DNA from: JACCWP01 sp963785115
GTDB lineage: Bacteria; Actinomycetota; Actinomycetes; Propionibacteriales; Nocardioidaceae
Direction of reading: 5' to 3'
NCBI GenBank assembly: GCA_963785115.1
Contig: CAWATY010000024.1
Coordinates: forward strand, 1 to 64,000
DNA: 64,000 nucleotides
Below are positions 43,509 through 52,000 of this stretch, one piece after another. Below the pieces are notes generated by a model. The model saw only the letters and a list, made by a program, of their open reading frames with translations. It ran no database searches and was not told the origin of the DNA. The position numbers were made by a program, and so were the translations under genes. Numbering within the stretch: the first letter of the stretch is position 1; each line of letters opens with the position of its first letter.

Positions 43509-46457
43509 TCAGGGTGCCGGCCGCAACGCCACGGCCAGCGCCGCGCCCCTCGCGGACGTGACGTCGGTGCTGGCGGTACGCGTGGGGTAGTTCGCGAGGG
43601 CGTACGGGCCGGCCGAGTCGGCCAGCGCCACGCTCACCCGACCGACGCCGGTACCGACCTGGACCGCCCGCTCGGCCACCTGGTCCGGGAGCGTCCAGGC
43701 ACCGGTGTCGGGCGACTTGTCCGACCACACGACGACCACCCAGGAGCCGGCGACGCCGGACAGGCCGGGAGAGCTGTGCACCGAATCGTCGGCGTCCGCA
43801 AACGCCGCCGAGTCCACCACGGGATCGGCCTGGTCGACGCCCCGGTAGGCAGCCGACGCCGTGACCCACTTGTCCACCGATCCCAGCGGCACCGGCTCGC
43901 TGGTGCCCGGCTCACCCGACTCCACGACGTGTCGCCAGGCCACGGTCCACAACGGCCCGGACTGGGCGACGTCCACTTCGGTCCACCCGCTCGGCGCGGG
44001 GGGTACGTCGGTGCCGCTCGAGGTGACCGTGGCGATCACGACGTCGCCGGCCTGCGCACCGGCGGGGACCCACAGCGCCGCCTGACTGCTGTTGCCGCCC
44101 GCGCTACGGGCGTCAGCCATCGTCACGCCGCCGTCGGCGTCGACGGTCACGGTCCTGCTGGCCGTTGCAGTGTCCCCGTTGTCGTCGGTGACGGTCAGCG
44201 CCACCTCGTAGGTCCCGTCGGCGGCGAAGGTGTGCGTCGGGTCGGGCTGCGTCGACGTCGTCCCGTCGTCGAAGTCCCAGGCGTAGTCGGTGACGATGCC
44301 GTCCGCGTCGGTGCTGGCGCTGCCGCCGGTCCAGCAGGTCCGGGCGCTGCAGTCGAGCCCCAGACGGGCGACCGGCGGCAGGTTGCCGGCGCCCGCCCCC
44401 GCGAACAGGGTGAGACCGCGCGCCGCCCAGTCCACGGTCTCGGTGCCGGCGACCGCCTGGGCGGGCGCCTGCGGGAGCCCGTCCACCAGCGGCACCCGGC
44501 GCAGTGCCCCGCCGGCGTTCGCGAAGTACAGGTTCGTGCCGGCCCTCAGCACGCCCTTCGTGGTCCCCCAGTTCAGCGGCCCGCGGACGAGGTGCTCGAC
44601 CGGGCTCACGATGCCGCTCTCCGGCGAGAAGTCGCGCCAGGCCAGCTGGCGCACGCCAGTGCGGCTGTAGTACAGCCGGCCCTTCAGGTAGTACATGCCG
44701 CTGACCGACGGAAGCTGGGCGTAGAAGTCGGGGAACTCGCCCTCGTAGGTGTCGCCGGAACCGGTGTGCACACCGGCCCACACCGGGTCGTGGTACGGGT
44801 CGACGACCCGGTCGGGACCCAGATTGTCGTGGAACAGCAGCCGGCGGTGGAAGGTCCCGTCGGCCCAGCCGTACCAGAGCGTCTTGCCCAGCATGAAGGC
44901 GCCGCGCGACGAGCTCCAGTCGACGTCGCCGACGTCGACGAGCGTCGACGACCCGCTGCCCCCGGCACTGAGGGCGGTGCGGCGCACGGCGTCGGGGTCG
45001 TCACCTCCGCCGAGCGGGCCGAAGGCATAGACCTCGCCGGGCAGGCCGGGCACGAACTCCGACGGCAGCAGACTGCCTCCCTCGTTGGGGAAGAAGGCGA
45101 TGCGCGGACGGCGGTAGACGTGGTCGCCGACCCAGGAGGTGTCGCTGCCCATGTAGACGCCGTCGTCCGTGGCGAGCAGGGCGGTCGTGCCGAAGCCGCG
45201 CGGGTTGCGGCCCGGGTTCCAGGACAGCGGAACCCCGGTCCGGGGGTCGAGGGCCGCGACACCGGCCCGCGGCACGGCGCCGGGCCCGGCTCCGCGGACC
45301 TCCAACGGGTTGTTCATGAAGCGCTGGTGGCCGCCGACGTAGACGGCGCTTCGGCTCACGTCGACCGACAGGAACGTGTCGCCACCGCTGGACCCCACCC
45401 AGGTGGGGTGCAGCTGAGTGCCCCGGGCCGCGGTCTCCCACCGGGCGGCCTTGTCGCACAGGTTGCGCCGGAACGGACCGCCGGTGGTCACGACGACGAA
45501 GAAGTCTCCGGACGGAGAGAACGAGACGCCCCGCATGTAGCTGGCGAACGACTTGGGGCTGCAGACGGGCGTGTAGTCCTGGGTCGCCCACGCGCGCACC
45601 ACGCCGGGGTTGCGGCCCAGCCGGACCATGACGATCTGGTCACGGTCGAGACCGTTGGCCTTGGTGAAGTTCCCCGCCGCGACCAGTGCGTCACCGGCGG
45701 GCGACACGTCCAGCGCCCAGACGCCCTCCCGGGCTGGTGGCGCCTGCGGGGTGGTGTTGTGCTGCCCGGAGAGCTGCACGTCGACCCGGTGGGCGACCGT
45801 GCCGTCAGCGGCCTTGAGCGCTACCAGTCCTTGGTGACTCTGACCGCCGGCCTCGGTGAAGAACCCTCCCGCGTACACCGTCGTGCCGCGGTACACGAGC
45901 GCGTTGACCGCGCCGTTGAGCGCGCCGCCGTCGAAACCGGCGACCCGCCGGCCGTTGCGCACGTCGAGCTGGAGCACGGTGCTGACCTCGGTGGTCCCCA
46001 GGTGCTTGAACGCGCCGCCGACGTAGACCGAGTGGCCGTCGCTGCCCGCCGCGAGCGCACGGACATCGTCGTCGAGGCGGGGATGGAAGCGACGGACCAA
46101 GGCACCGGTGTCGGCGCGGTACGCGGCGATGTAGTTCCGCGCGACGGGCTCAGCGTCATCGCCGGGGTCGGCGACGCTGGTGAAGGTCCCGCCGATCACG
46201 ATGACCGACCCCACCTGCGCGATCGCGCTGACCCTGCCGTCCAGCACCGAAGGTGTCGCGCCCGACGGGACCGCCGACGGGAGCACCAGTGGCGCGGCGG
46301 CAGCCTGCGCGACGGACGGGGTCGCGCCGGCAACCGGGCCGGCAGGGTTGGCGGCGGCCGGCGAGATCACGGACGCGGCACCCGACAGCGGTCCAAGGAG
46401 CAGTCCAGCTGCGAGCAGGCCGATGACCGGGACCCGTCGCCGTCGACGCAGGCTCAC
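43509..46457 (-). CDS. secreted propeller-PKD protein, paralog A
   Basis: A 982-residue exported protein. Residues 1 to about 38 are a signal peptide with a long basic n-region (VSLRRRRRVPVIGLLAAGLL). Residues about 50 to 460 form a propeller-like core of VxVGGxFT-type blades (SVIVIGGTFTSVADPG, TTVYAGGFFTEAGGQSHQGL). The hallmark block (about 290 to 425) contains SYMRGVSFSPSGDFFVV, NLCDKAARWE, VYVGGHQRFMNNP and WNPGRNPRG. A second propeller-like part runs to about 690, then one PKD domain (690 to 775, YAWDFDDGTTSTQPDPTHTF) and the C-terminal domain shared with B and C (775 to 982, VVVVWSDKSPDTGAW). No malectin-like insert and no sorting signal are seen. Likely extracellular glycan-binding or adhesin, but unproven. 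The GTG at 46457 places the signal peptide first. Confidence 0.85.
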   Translation of the reverse strand: MSLRRRRRVPVIGLLAAGLLLGPLSGAASVISPAAANPAGPVAGATPSVAQAAAAPLVLPSAVPSGATPSVLDGRVSAIAQVGSVIVIGGTFTSVADPGDDAEPVARNYIAAYRADTGALVRRFHPRLDDDVRALAAGSDGHSVYVGGAFKHLGTTEVSTVLQLDVRNGRRVAGFDGGALNGAVNALVYRGTTVYAGGFFTEAGGQSHQGLVALKAADGTVAHRVDVQLSGQHNTTPQAPPAREGVWALDVSPAGDALVAAGNFTKANGLDRDQIVMVRLGRNPGVVRAWATQDYTPVCSPKSFASYMRGVSFSPSGDFFVVVTTGGPFRRNLCDKAARWETAARGTQLHPTWVGSSGGDTFLSVDVSRSAVYVGGHQRFMNNPLEVRGAGPGAVPRAGVAALDPRTGVPLSWNPGRNPRGFGTTALLATDDGVYMGSDTSWVGDHVYRRPRIAFFPNEGGSLLPSEFVPGLPGEVYAFGPLGGGDDPDAVRRTALSAGGSGSSTLVDVGDVDWSSSRGAFMLGKTLWYGWADGTFHRRLLFHDNLGPDRVVDPYHDPVWAGVHTGSGDTYEGEFPDFYAQLPSVSGMYYLKGRLYYSRTGVRQLAWRDFSPESGIVSPVEHLVRGPLNWGTTKGVLRAGTNLYFANAGGALRRVPLVDGLPQAPAQAVAGTETVDWAARGLTLFAGAGAGNLPPVARLGLDCSARTCWTGGSASTDADGIVTDYAWDFDDGTTSTQPDPTHTFAADGTYEVALTVTDDNGDTATASRTVTVDADGGVTMADARSAGGNSSQAALWVPAGAQAGDVVIATVTSSGTDVPPAPSGWTEVDVAQSGPLWTVAWRHVVESGEPGTSEPVPLGSVDKWVTASAAYRGVDQADPVVDSAAFADADDSVHSSPGLSGVAGSWVVVVWSDKSPDTGAWTLPDQVAERAVQVGTGVGRVSVALADSAGPYALANYPTRTASTDVTSARGAALAVALRPAP

Positions 46458-46617
46458 AGCGTGACCTCCGATCGGGCACTGCAAGGCACCACCGTGCGCT
46501 CGGACGCCTGCGCCCCCCAGCAGTGCGACTTCGGTCGGACGCGCGCTTCCACGATAGGTCGGCATTGCCCAGCCGTCCGAGAATCCACCGGATCGGGACG
46601 TACGCCTCCCGGCCCGG

Positions 46618-49600
46618 TCAGTCCGCGATGCGCAGCAGCACGGTCATCACCACGGCGCGGGTGCTCGAAGCGTCGGTCGAGGCGACGAAGCCGCCCACGG
46701 TCCCGGGAGCGACAGCGTTGCCCGAGTCGACGAGCAGCGAGGTCACCCGGCCCGCCCCGCCGGTGTACGCCTCGAGGCGTGGCTGGGTCCCGGGGGGCGG
46801 GACCCAGGCCGTCGTCGCACTGGACTTGTCGGCGAAGTACGACAGCACCCATGTCGGCTCGGTGGTCGTGACGGTCGGCGTGGTGTGCGTGGCGCCCGAG
46901 GCCTCGGCGGCCGACGTCACGGTCACGCCGCCGGCACCCGGAGCGACACCGCGATACACGGCGAGCGACAGGGTGGTGCGCAGCGCCCGGTCGGCCGTGA
47001 CCGTCACCGAGGAGCCTGCATCGGCAGCGGTGAGCGTCCGCGTCCAGACCGTCGACACCATGCCCACCGAGGTCCGGCTGTCCTCGAGCGTCCATCCGGG
47101 CAGGTTGGCCAGGTTCGGGTCCACAGCGTTGTGTGTCGCCAGCAGTACGGCGGTGTCCCCCGCCACCGCACTGCCGGGGACCGGCACCGTGAGCGCTGCG
47201 ACGTTGCCGTTGGCCTTGGTCGCGGCGACCGGCTCGACGTGCGGCGCCAGTGCCTGCACCTCGTGCGTCACCTGGTCGGTGAGTCCGTCGTCGTCGGTGA
47301 CGGTCAGGGTGACGTCGTACGGACCCGGGTCGTCGTAGTCGTGCTCCGGCGCCACCCCGGTTCCGGTCTCGCCGTCACCGAAGTCCCACGTGAACGAGTC
47401 CACCGTGCCGTCGGGATCGGTCGAGCCCGACGCGTCGAAGCTGCAGTGCTGGTTGGTGCAGCTGCGGGCGAACGCCCCTGTCGGCGACTGCTCCGCAGGA
47501 GGTGCCGCGAGCGTCAGCGTCACCATCACCGCGCGGGTACTCGTCGCGTTGGTCGTGGCGGTGAGGCCACCGACCGCCCCTGCCGGCGACAGGTCCGACG
47601 AGTCGGCCAGCAGCGCCGTCACGCGCCCCGCGCCGCCGCCGTAGGAGGTTCCCCGCACCACGACCTCGGGGGGAGCCGTCCAGGCGGTGGTGGCCGAGGA
47701 CTTGTCCGACCAGTACGAGACCACCAGCGACCGCGGCGGGGCTTCCACCTCCGGTGTCGTGTGGGTCGTCGTGGAGGTGTCCACCGAGCTCGCCGAGGCC
47801 GAGACCGGCCCGGTCCCCGGGTCGACGCCGGACCACACCGCAGCGGTGAGGGTCGTGCGGACGGCCCGGTCGGCGGTGACCGTCACGGCCGAACCGGGGT
47901 CGCCGGGCTGCAGGACCTTGCTCCACACCGTGGTCACCATGCCGGTGGTGCTCCGGGCGACCTCCTGTGTCCAGCCGGTCACGCCAGTCGGCGCGCCCAC
48001 CGCGGGGTTGTCGACGTTGTGCGTCGCGAAGAGCACGGCGGTGTCGCCCGGCTGTGCCGCTGCTGGGATCGTCACCACCGTCGCGGCCTGATTGGTGGTG
48101 GTGCTCACCCGGTCGACGAACTCGATCGGCTGCGCTGTCCCGTTGACCGTGACCTCGTGGGCGACGGAGTCGGACGCGCCGTCGTCGTCGGTCACGGTGA
48201 GCGTGATCTCGTACGTGCCGTCCGAGCCGAACCGGTGCGACGTCCGCGCCCTCGGCTTGCCCGCGGTGCCGGCGAAGTCCCAGGCCCACGCCGCGACAGC
48301 TCCGTCGGCGTCGGTGGACCCCCGGCCGTCGACCGAGCACACCAGGCCGAGGCAGTCGACGGTGAACGCCGCTTCCGGCGGGCTGTTGGGCGCCACGGGC
48401 TGCACGGTGCGGGTGGTCTGCGCGGAGGCGCCGTCGTCGTCGGTCACGGTCAGCGTGACGACGTACGTTCCCGGCGTCGCGTACCCGTGGGGGTCGGGCG
48501 TGGGCCCGGTCGCGGTGGACCCGTCACCGTAGTCCCACGCGTACGAGGCGATGCTGCCGTCCGGGTCGGAGGAGCCGCTCGGGTCGACCGAGCACGTCAG
48601 GTCCGTGCAGTTGGTCGTGAACGACGCGCTCGGCGCCTTGTTCGGCGGCGTGCCGATGACGAACAGGGCGCGCCCCCGCCAGTCGACACCGCCGGAGGAC
48701 GGCCCGGTGACCGTGGTCGCCGTCGACGAGGGGGTGTTGCCGGCGAACGGGATGCGGAGCAGGTCACCGGTGCTCGCCGACGCGGCGTAGATCGCGTCGT
48801 CGGCGTAGAACATGCCGCGGATCCCCGAGTAGTTGAAGCCGGCCGGCGCCGAGAACCGGGCCGCACCCACGACGCCGCTGTCCGGGCTGAACCAGCGCCA
48901 GTAGAGCGTCGAGCTCCCGTTGAGGGTGTAGTAGAGCCGACCGTCGCGGTAGAACATGCCGCTCACCGTCGACAGCTCGGACACGATGCCCGACGGCTTG
49001 CCGTCGTAGGTGTTCCCACTGCCGGTGTCGACGCCCGCCCAGACGGGGTCGGCCCAGGGGTCGAGCACCCGCGACGCTCCGAAGGTCGTGCCGTCGAAGC
49101 TCCGGGCGGTGAACGTGCCGTCCGCCCAGCCGGTGTACAGCGTGCCGTCCAGCCAGAACGCACCGCGGGCCTGCCGCCAGGCGACGCCTGCTCCGTCGAC
49201 AACGCTCGCCGCGCCGGCGGTCGTGCCGTCGAACGGCACAGCAGACACACCGTCCAGCGCCGAGTCGGGCACTGCCGGCTTGTCGGTGCGGACGATCTCG
49301 ATGCCGTTCACCAGCGGGTTGTTGGTCACCCGGCTGAAGTCGATGTTCACCGTGCCGTCGCTGGTGACAGGGAACGACTTCATGGTGCCGACGGCGTGGC
49401 CGACGTCGGCCACGATGTCGTAGTTGCTGAGCATGGTCGACCCGTCGATACGCACGGTGAAGCGGCGCTGGCCGGGCTGCCGGGTCGTGGTGCTCCGGTT
49501 GGCGAAGTACAGCCGGACCTCCACCGGGGCGCCGGCGGGCACAGGGAAGAACCAGTTCATGTCCGGCGAGGAGCTCGACGGGTCGTAGCGCTCGGTGTCG

Positions 49601-51279
49601 AACACCGCCGTGGGGGTCCCTGCTGGGAGGGTCGGCGACCGGGTCGCCGACGGCGAGTAGGTCGACGAGCTCGTGGAGCTGTGGTAGCTGCTGGAGCTGC
49701 TGGTGTCCGCCGCCCAGTCCGGGCCGACGTCCTGCGCGGGCAGCGCCGGACCGCCGGCGTTGACCCGGTACAGCACCCGTCCGCCGTCGCTGACCTGCTT
49801 GGCGGCCAGGTAGGCCGTTCCGGGGAGCTCGGCGGACCGGTCGTCGACGAGGCCGTGCCCGCCGGCCAGCGGGAAGAAGACCATCTTCCCGCGGTTGTAC
49901 TTGAAGTTGCCGATCCAGGCGGTGTCGTGCCCGAGCCACAGGCCCGACGGGGTGGCGTACAGCTCGTAGGCCGACACGCCGCGGGGGTTGCGGCCGGGGT
50001 TCCAGTCGACGGGCAGGCCGGTGTCGGGGTCGAGCGCGGCCACGCCCGGGCGCGGCACGGCACCGGCGCCAGCGTTGTCCCGGCCGTTGGTGTTGTTCAG
50101 CCAGCGGTTGTGCCCGCCGATGTAGACGGCTTCCTCGGTGGTCTCGACCGACCACAAGGTGTCGCCGCCGGTCTCGTCGATCCAGGTGGGCTCGACGGCG
50201 TCACCGGTGCCGTTGGTCTCGAACCGCGCGGCGGTGTCGCACAGGGTGCCGGCGTACGGCCCCCCGGTCGTGACGGCGACGAAGAAGCTTCCGTCGACCG
50301 AGAAGTCCACACCACGCATGTAGGAGTCGAACGCGCCCTTGCTGCAGTAGGGCTCGTAGCGCCGGGTGCGCCAGTCGGTCCGCACGGCCGCGCCCGCGCC
50401 GGTGAGATCGATCAGCACGGCCTGGTCGCGGGGCAGGCCGTCGGCTGTCCGGAAGTTGCCGACCACGACCAGCCGGGTCCCGTCCGGGCTCACGTCCATG
50501 CTCTTGGCGCCGACGCTCCCCTGCGTCCCGCTGCCGGTGTTGTTGTGGTGCTCGGCCAGGTCGACACCCATGTACGGGTCGAGCTTCCCCGTGCTCGCGT
50601 TGAAGGTCGCCAGGCCCTGGTGGACCTGTCCGCCAGCGGTGGTGAAGAACCCACCCGCGTACAGGCGGTTGCCCACCGAGCGCAGGTCGTTGACGACTCC
50701 GTTGGTGGCAGCCGCCTTGAAGCCCGGGACGGCCAGGCCGGTGCTGACGTCGATCAGGGCCAGGTGGCTGGCGTTCGCGCCGTTGAGCTGGGTGAATTCG
50801 CCCCCCGCGAACACCGTGCCGGGCACCGGTCCGGGCAGCAGCGTCTCGACCTTGCCGTTGAGGGCCGGGACGGCCGTCGTGCTGACCTGCCCCGTGCCCT
50901 CGTCGAAGATGAAGATGTTGGGCCGCGACAGCGTGACGTCGGAGCCGCGCGACTGGACCTCGGTGAACTTGCCCCCGACCACCATCTGGTCGCCGACCTC
51001 GGCGAAGGCCCACACCGACCCGTCCAGGACGGTCGGCGTGTGGCCGGGCACCGCCGAGACCACCTGGTCGTGCCCGGGTGCGGTGGACGACGACACGGCT
51101 GCGCTGGACGCCGACCCGCTCGCCGGGGACGCGAAGCTGCCGACCGTGCCGCCGGCCGTGCCGCCCGCCGGTCGGTCGGCGGCTGTGGCGGCGCTGGCGG
51201 ACGGGACGGCCAGCAGGGCCGCCCCGAGTCCGAGGGTGATGAGCGCCGGGGCCACCTGGGACAGGACAGGGCGCCGCAT
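46618..51279 (-). CDS. giant secreted propeller-malectin-PKD protein, paralog B
   Basis: A 1553-residue exported protein, the largest of the set. The ATG at 51279 has GAGGAG upstream, and a signal peptide ends near residue 31 (LAVPSASAATA). Order of parts: propeller-like core to about 540 with SYMRGVDFSVDGSFFVAVTT, YIGGHNRWLNN and WNPGRNPRGV; malectin-like insert about 571 to 666 (PVEVRLYFANRSTTTRQPGQ); second propeller region to about 880; PKD 1 (880 to 961) and PKD 2 (961 to 1049); C-terminal-type domain copy 1 (1049 to 1262); PKD 3 (1264 to 1345); C-terminal-type domain copy 2 (1345 to 1553). Both domain copies contain DKSSATTAW. The architecture suggests a long matrix or adhesion protein. 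No sorting motif is visible. Confidence 0.85.
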   Translation of the reverse strand: MRRPVLSQVAPALITLGLGAALLAVPSASAATAADRPAGGTAGGTVGSFASPASGSASSAAVSSSTAPGHDQVVSAVPGHTPTVLDGSVWAFAEVGDQMVVGGKFTEVQSRGSDVTLSRPNIFIFDEGTGQVSTTAVPALNGKVETLLPGPVPGTVFAGGEFTQLNGANASHLALIDVSTGLAVPGFKAAATNGVVNDLRSVGNRLYAGGFFTTAGGQVHQGLATFNASTGKLDPYMGVDLAEHHNNTGSGTQGSVGAKSMDVSPDGTRLVVVGNFRTADGLPRDQAVLIDLTGAGAAVRTDWRTRRYEPYCSKGAFDSYMRGVDFSVDGSFFVAVTTGGPYAGTLCDTAARFETNGTGDAVEPTWIDETGGDTLWSVETTEEAVYIGGHNRWLNNTNGRDNAGAGAVPRPGVAALDPDTGLPVDWNPGRNPRGVSAYELYATPSGLWLGHDTAWIGNFKYNRGKMVFFPLAGGHGLVDDRSAELPGTAYLAAKQVSDGGRVLYRVNAGGPALPAQDVGPDWAADTSSSSSYHSSTSSSTYSPSATRSPTLPAGTPTAVFDTERYDPSSSSPDMNWFFPVPAGAPVEVRLYFANRSTTTRQPGQRRFTVRIDGSTMLSNYDIVADVGHAVGTMKSFPVTSDGTVNIDFSRVTNNPLVNGIEIVRTDKPAVPDSALDGVSAVPFDGTTAGAASVVDGAGVAWRQARGAFWLDGTLYTGWADGTFTARSFDGTTFGASRVLDPWADPVWAGVDTGSGNTYDGKPSGIVSELSTVSGMFYRDGRLYYTLNGSSTLYWRWFSPDSGVVGAARFSAPAGFNYSGIRGMFYADDAIYAASASTGDLLRIPFAGNTPSSTATTVTGPSSGGVDWRGRALFVIGTPPNKAPSASFTTNCTDLTCSVDPSGSSDPDGSIASYAWDYGDGSTATGPTPDPHGYATPGTYVVTLTVTDDDGASAQTTRTVQPVAPNSPPEAAFTVDCLGLVCSVDGRGSTDADGAVAAWAWDFAGTAGKPRARTSHRFGSDGTYEITLTVTDDDGASDSVAHEVTVNGTAQPIEFVDRVSTTTNQAATVVTIPAAAQPGDTAVLFATHNVDNPAVGAPTGVTGWTQEVARSTTGMVTTVWSKVLQPGDPGSAVTVTADRAVRTTLTAAVWSGVDPGTGPVSASASSVDTSTTTHTTPEVEAPPRSLVVSYWSDKSSATTAWTAPPEVVVRGTSYGGGAGRVTALLADSSDLSPAGAVGGLTATTNATSTRAVMVTLTLAAPPAEQSPTGAFARSCTNQHCSFDASGSTDPDGTVDSFTWDFGDGETGTGVAPEHDYDDPGPYDVTLTVTDDDGLTDQVTHEVQALAPHVEPVAATKANGNVAALTVPVPGSAVAGDTAVLLATHNAVDPNLANLPGWTLEDSRTSVGMVSTVWTRTLTAADAGSSVTVTADRALRTTLSLAVYRGVAPGAGGVTVTSAAEASGATHTTPTVTTTEPTWVLSYFADKSSATTAWVPPPGTQPRLEAYTGGAGRVTSLLVDSGNAVAPGTVGGFVASTDASSTRAVVMTVLLRIAD

Positions 51280-51397
51280 AGCTGTACTCCTCGAGGGTCG
51301 AGCGGGCGACCCCCGCGACGTCCAGTGCATCAAGTCGCGGTCGGACAGGGCGGCGGTATCACGCCATTCGCCTGGGATCGTCACTCCGCGTGACGAG

Positions 51398-52000
51398 TCA
51401 GCTCCCGAGGTCGGCCACGAAGCAGCCGCGGTCGGGGCCGGCGGACGCCTCCAGCCGCCACCTGCCCGCCTCCGGGAGCTGCAGCTCGGAGTCGTAGTAC
51501 AGCCACTGGTCGGCGTCGGCCAGCACCGGCGTGCGGGTGACGACCGGATCGCCGGACCCTTCCGGCGTCGCCCGCACCGTGAGCTCCCGGCTCCCGTCGG
51601 CGTGGGCGGGGATCCAGTAGATGCGGACCGAGAGCGAGCCGTCGGGCGCGGGTTCCGTGGCGCCGGCCTCGTCGAAGGGGCCCGCCCCGAAGTCGCCCGA
51701 GCGGACGTCGCGGTCGTCGGAGCCGACCTCGACGCAGTCACCGTTCGGGCTGCCCGGCAGGGTGTCGAGCACCTTCTCCTGGGCGTTGCGCCGGCCTATG
51801 CCGCTGCCACTGGGCGGCGACGACGTCACCGATGTCGGCGGCGCAGAGGTCGGCACCTCGCTCGACTCGAGCGTCGACGACGGAGCGCTCGCCTCCGGGT
51901 CGTCGCCGGAGTCGGTGCACGCGGTCAGCGCGCACCCGGCCAGCACCAGCAGGAGTACGCGGGCCGGCAGCGAGCCGGCCCGCGACTCCCTACCGGTCAT
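51398..52000 (-). CDS. small lipoprotein coupled to paralog C
   Basis: A 200-residue protein starting with MTGRESRAGSLPARVLLLVL, whose signal region ends in CALTACTDSGDDPEAS. The second cysteine (TAC) fits a lipobox, so it is probably a lipoprotein. A Ser/Thr/Pro-rich linker (residues about 35 to 70) follows, then a beta-rich domain with SLSVRIYWIPAHADGSRELT and a cysteine near each end (NGDCVEVG, DRGCFVADLG). No known domain is recognised. Its ATG overlaps the stop of paralog C as ATGA, so the two are translationally coupled and probably act together, perhaps with the lipoprotein holding the large protein at the cell surface (inference). Confidence 0.8.
   Translation of the reverse strand: MTGRESRAGSLPARVLLLVLAGCALTACTDSGDDPEASAPSSTLESSEVPTSAPPTSVTSSPPSGSGIGRRNAQEKVLDTLPGSPNGDCVEVGSDDRDVRSGDFGAGPFDEAGATEPAPDGSLSVRIYWIPAHADGSRELTVRATPEGSGDPVVTRTPVLADADQWLYYDSELQLPEAGRWRLEASAGPDRGCFVADLGS

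Noticed and set aside
46885..51393. A plus-strand open frame of about 1500 codons opposite paralog B
   Set aside because: It is antisense to a gene with signal peptide, PKD and malectin domains; its translation is arginine- and glycine-rich with no recognisable domain, as expected for the complement of GC-rich coding DNA.
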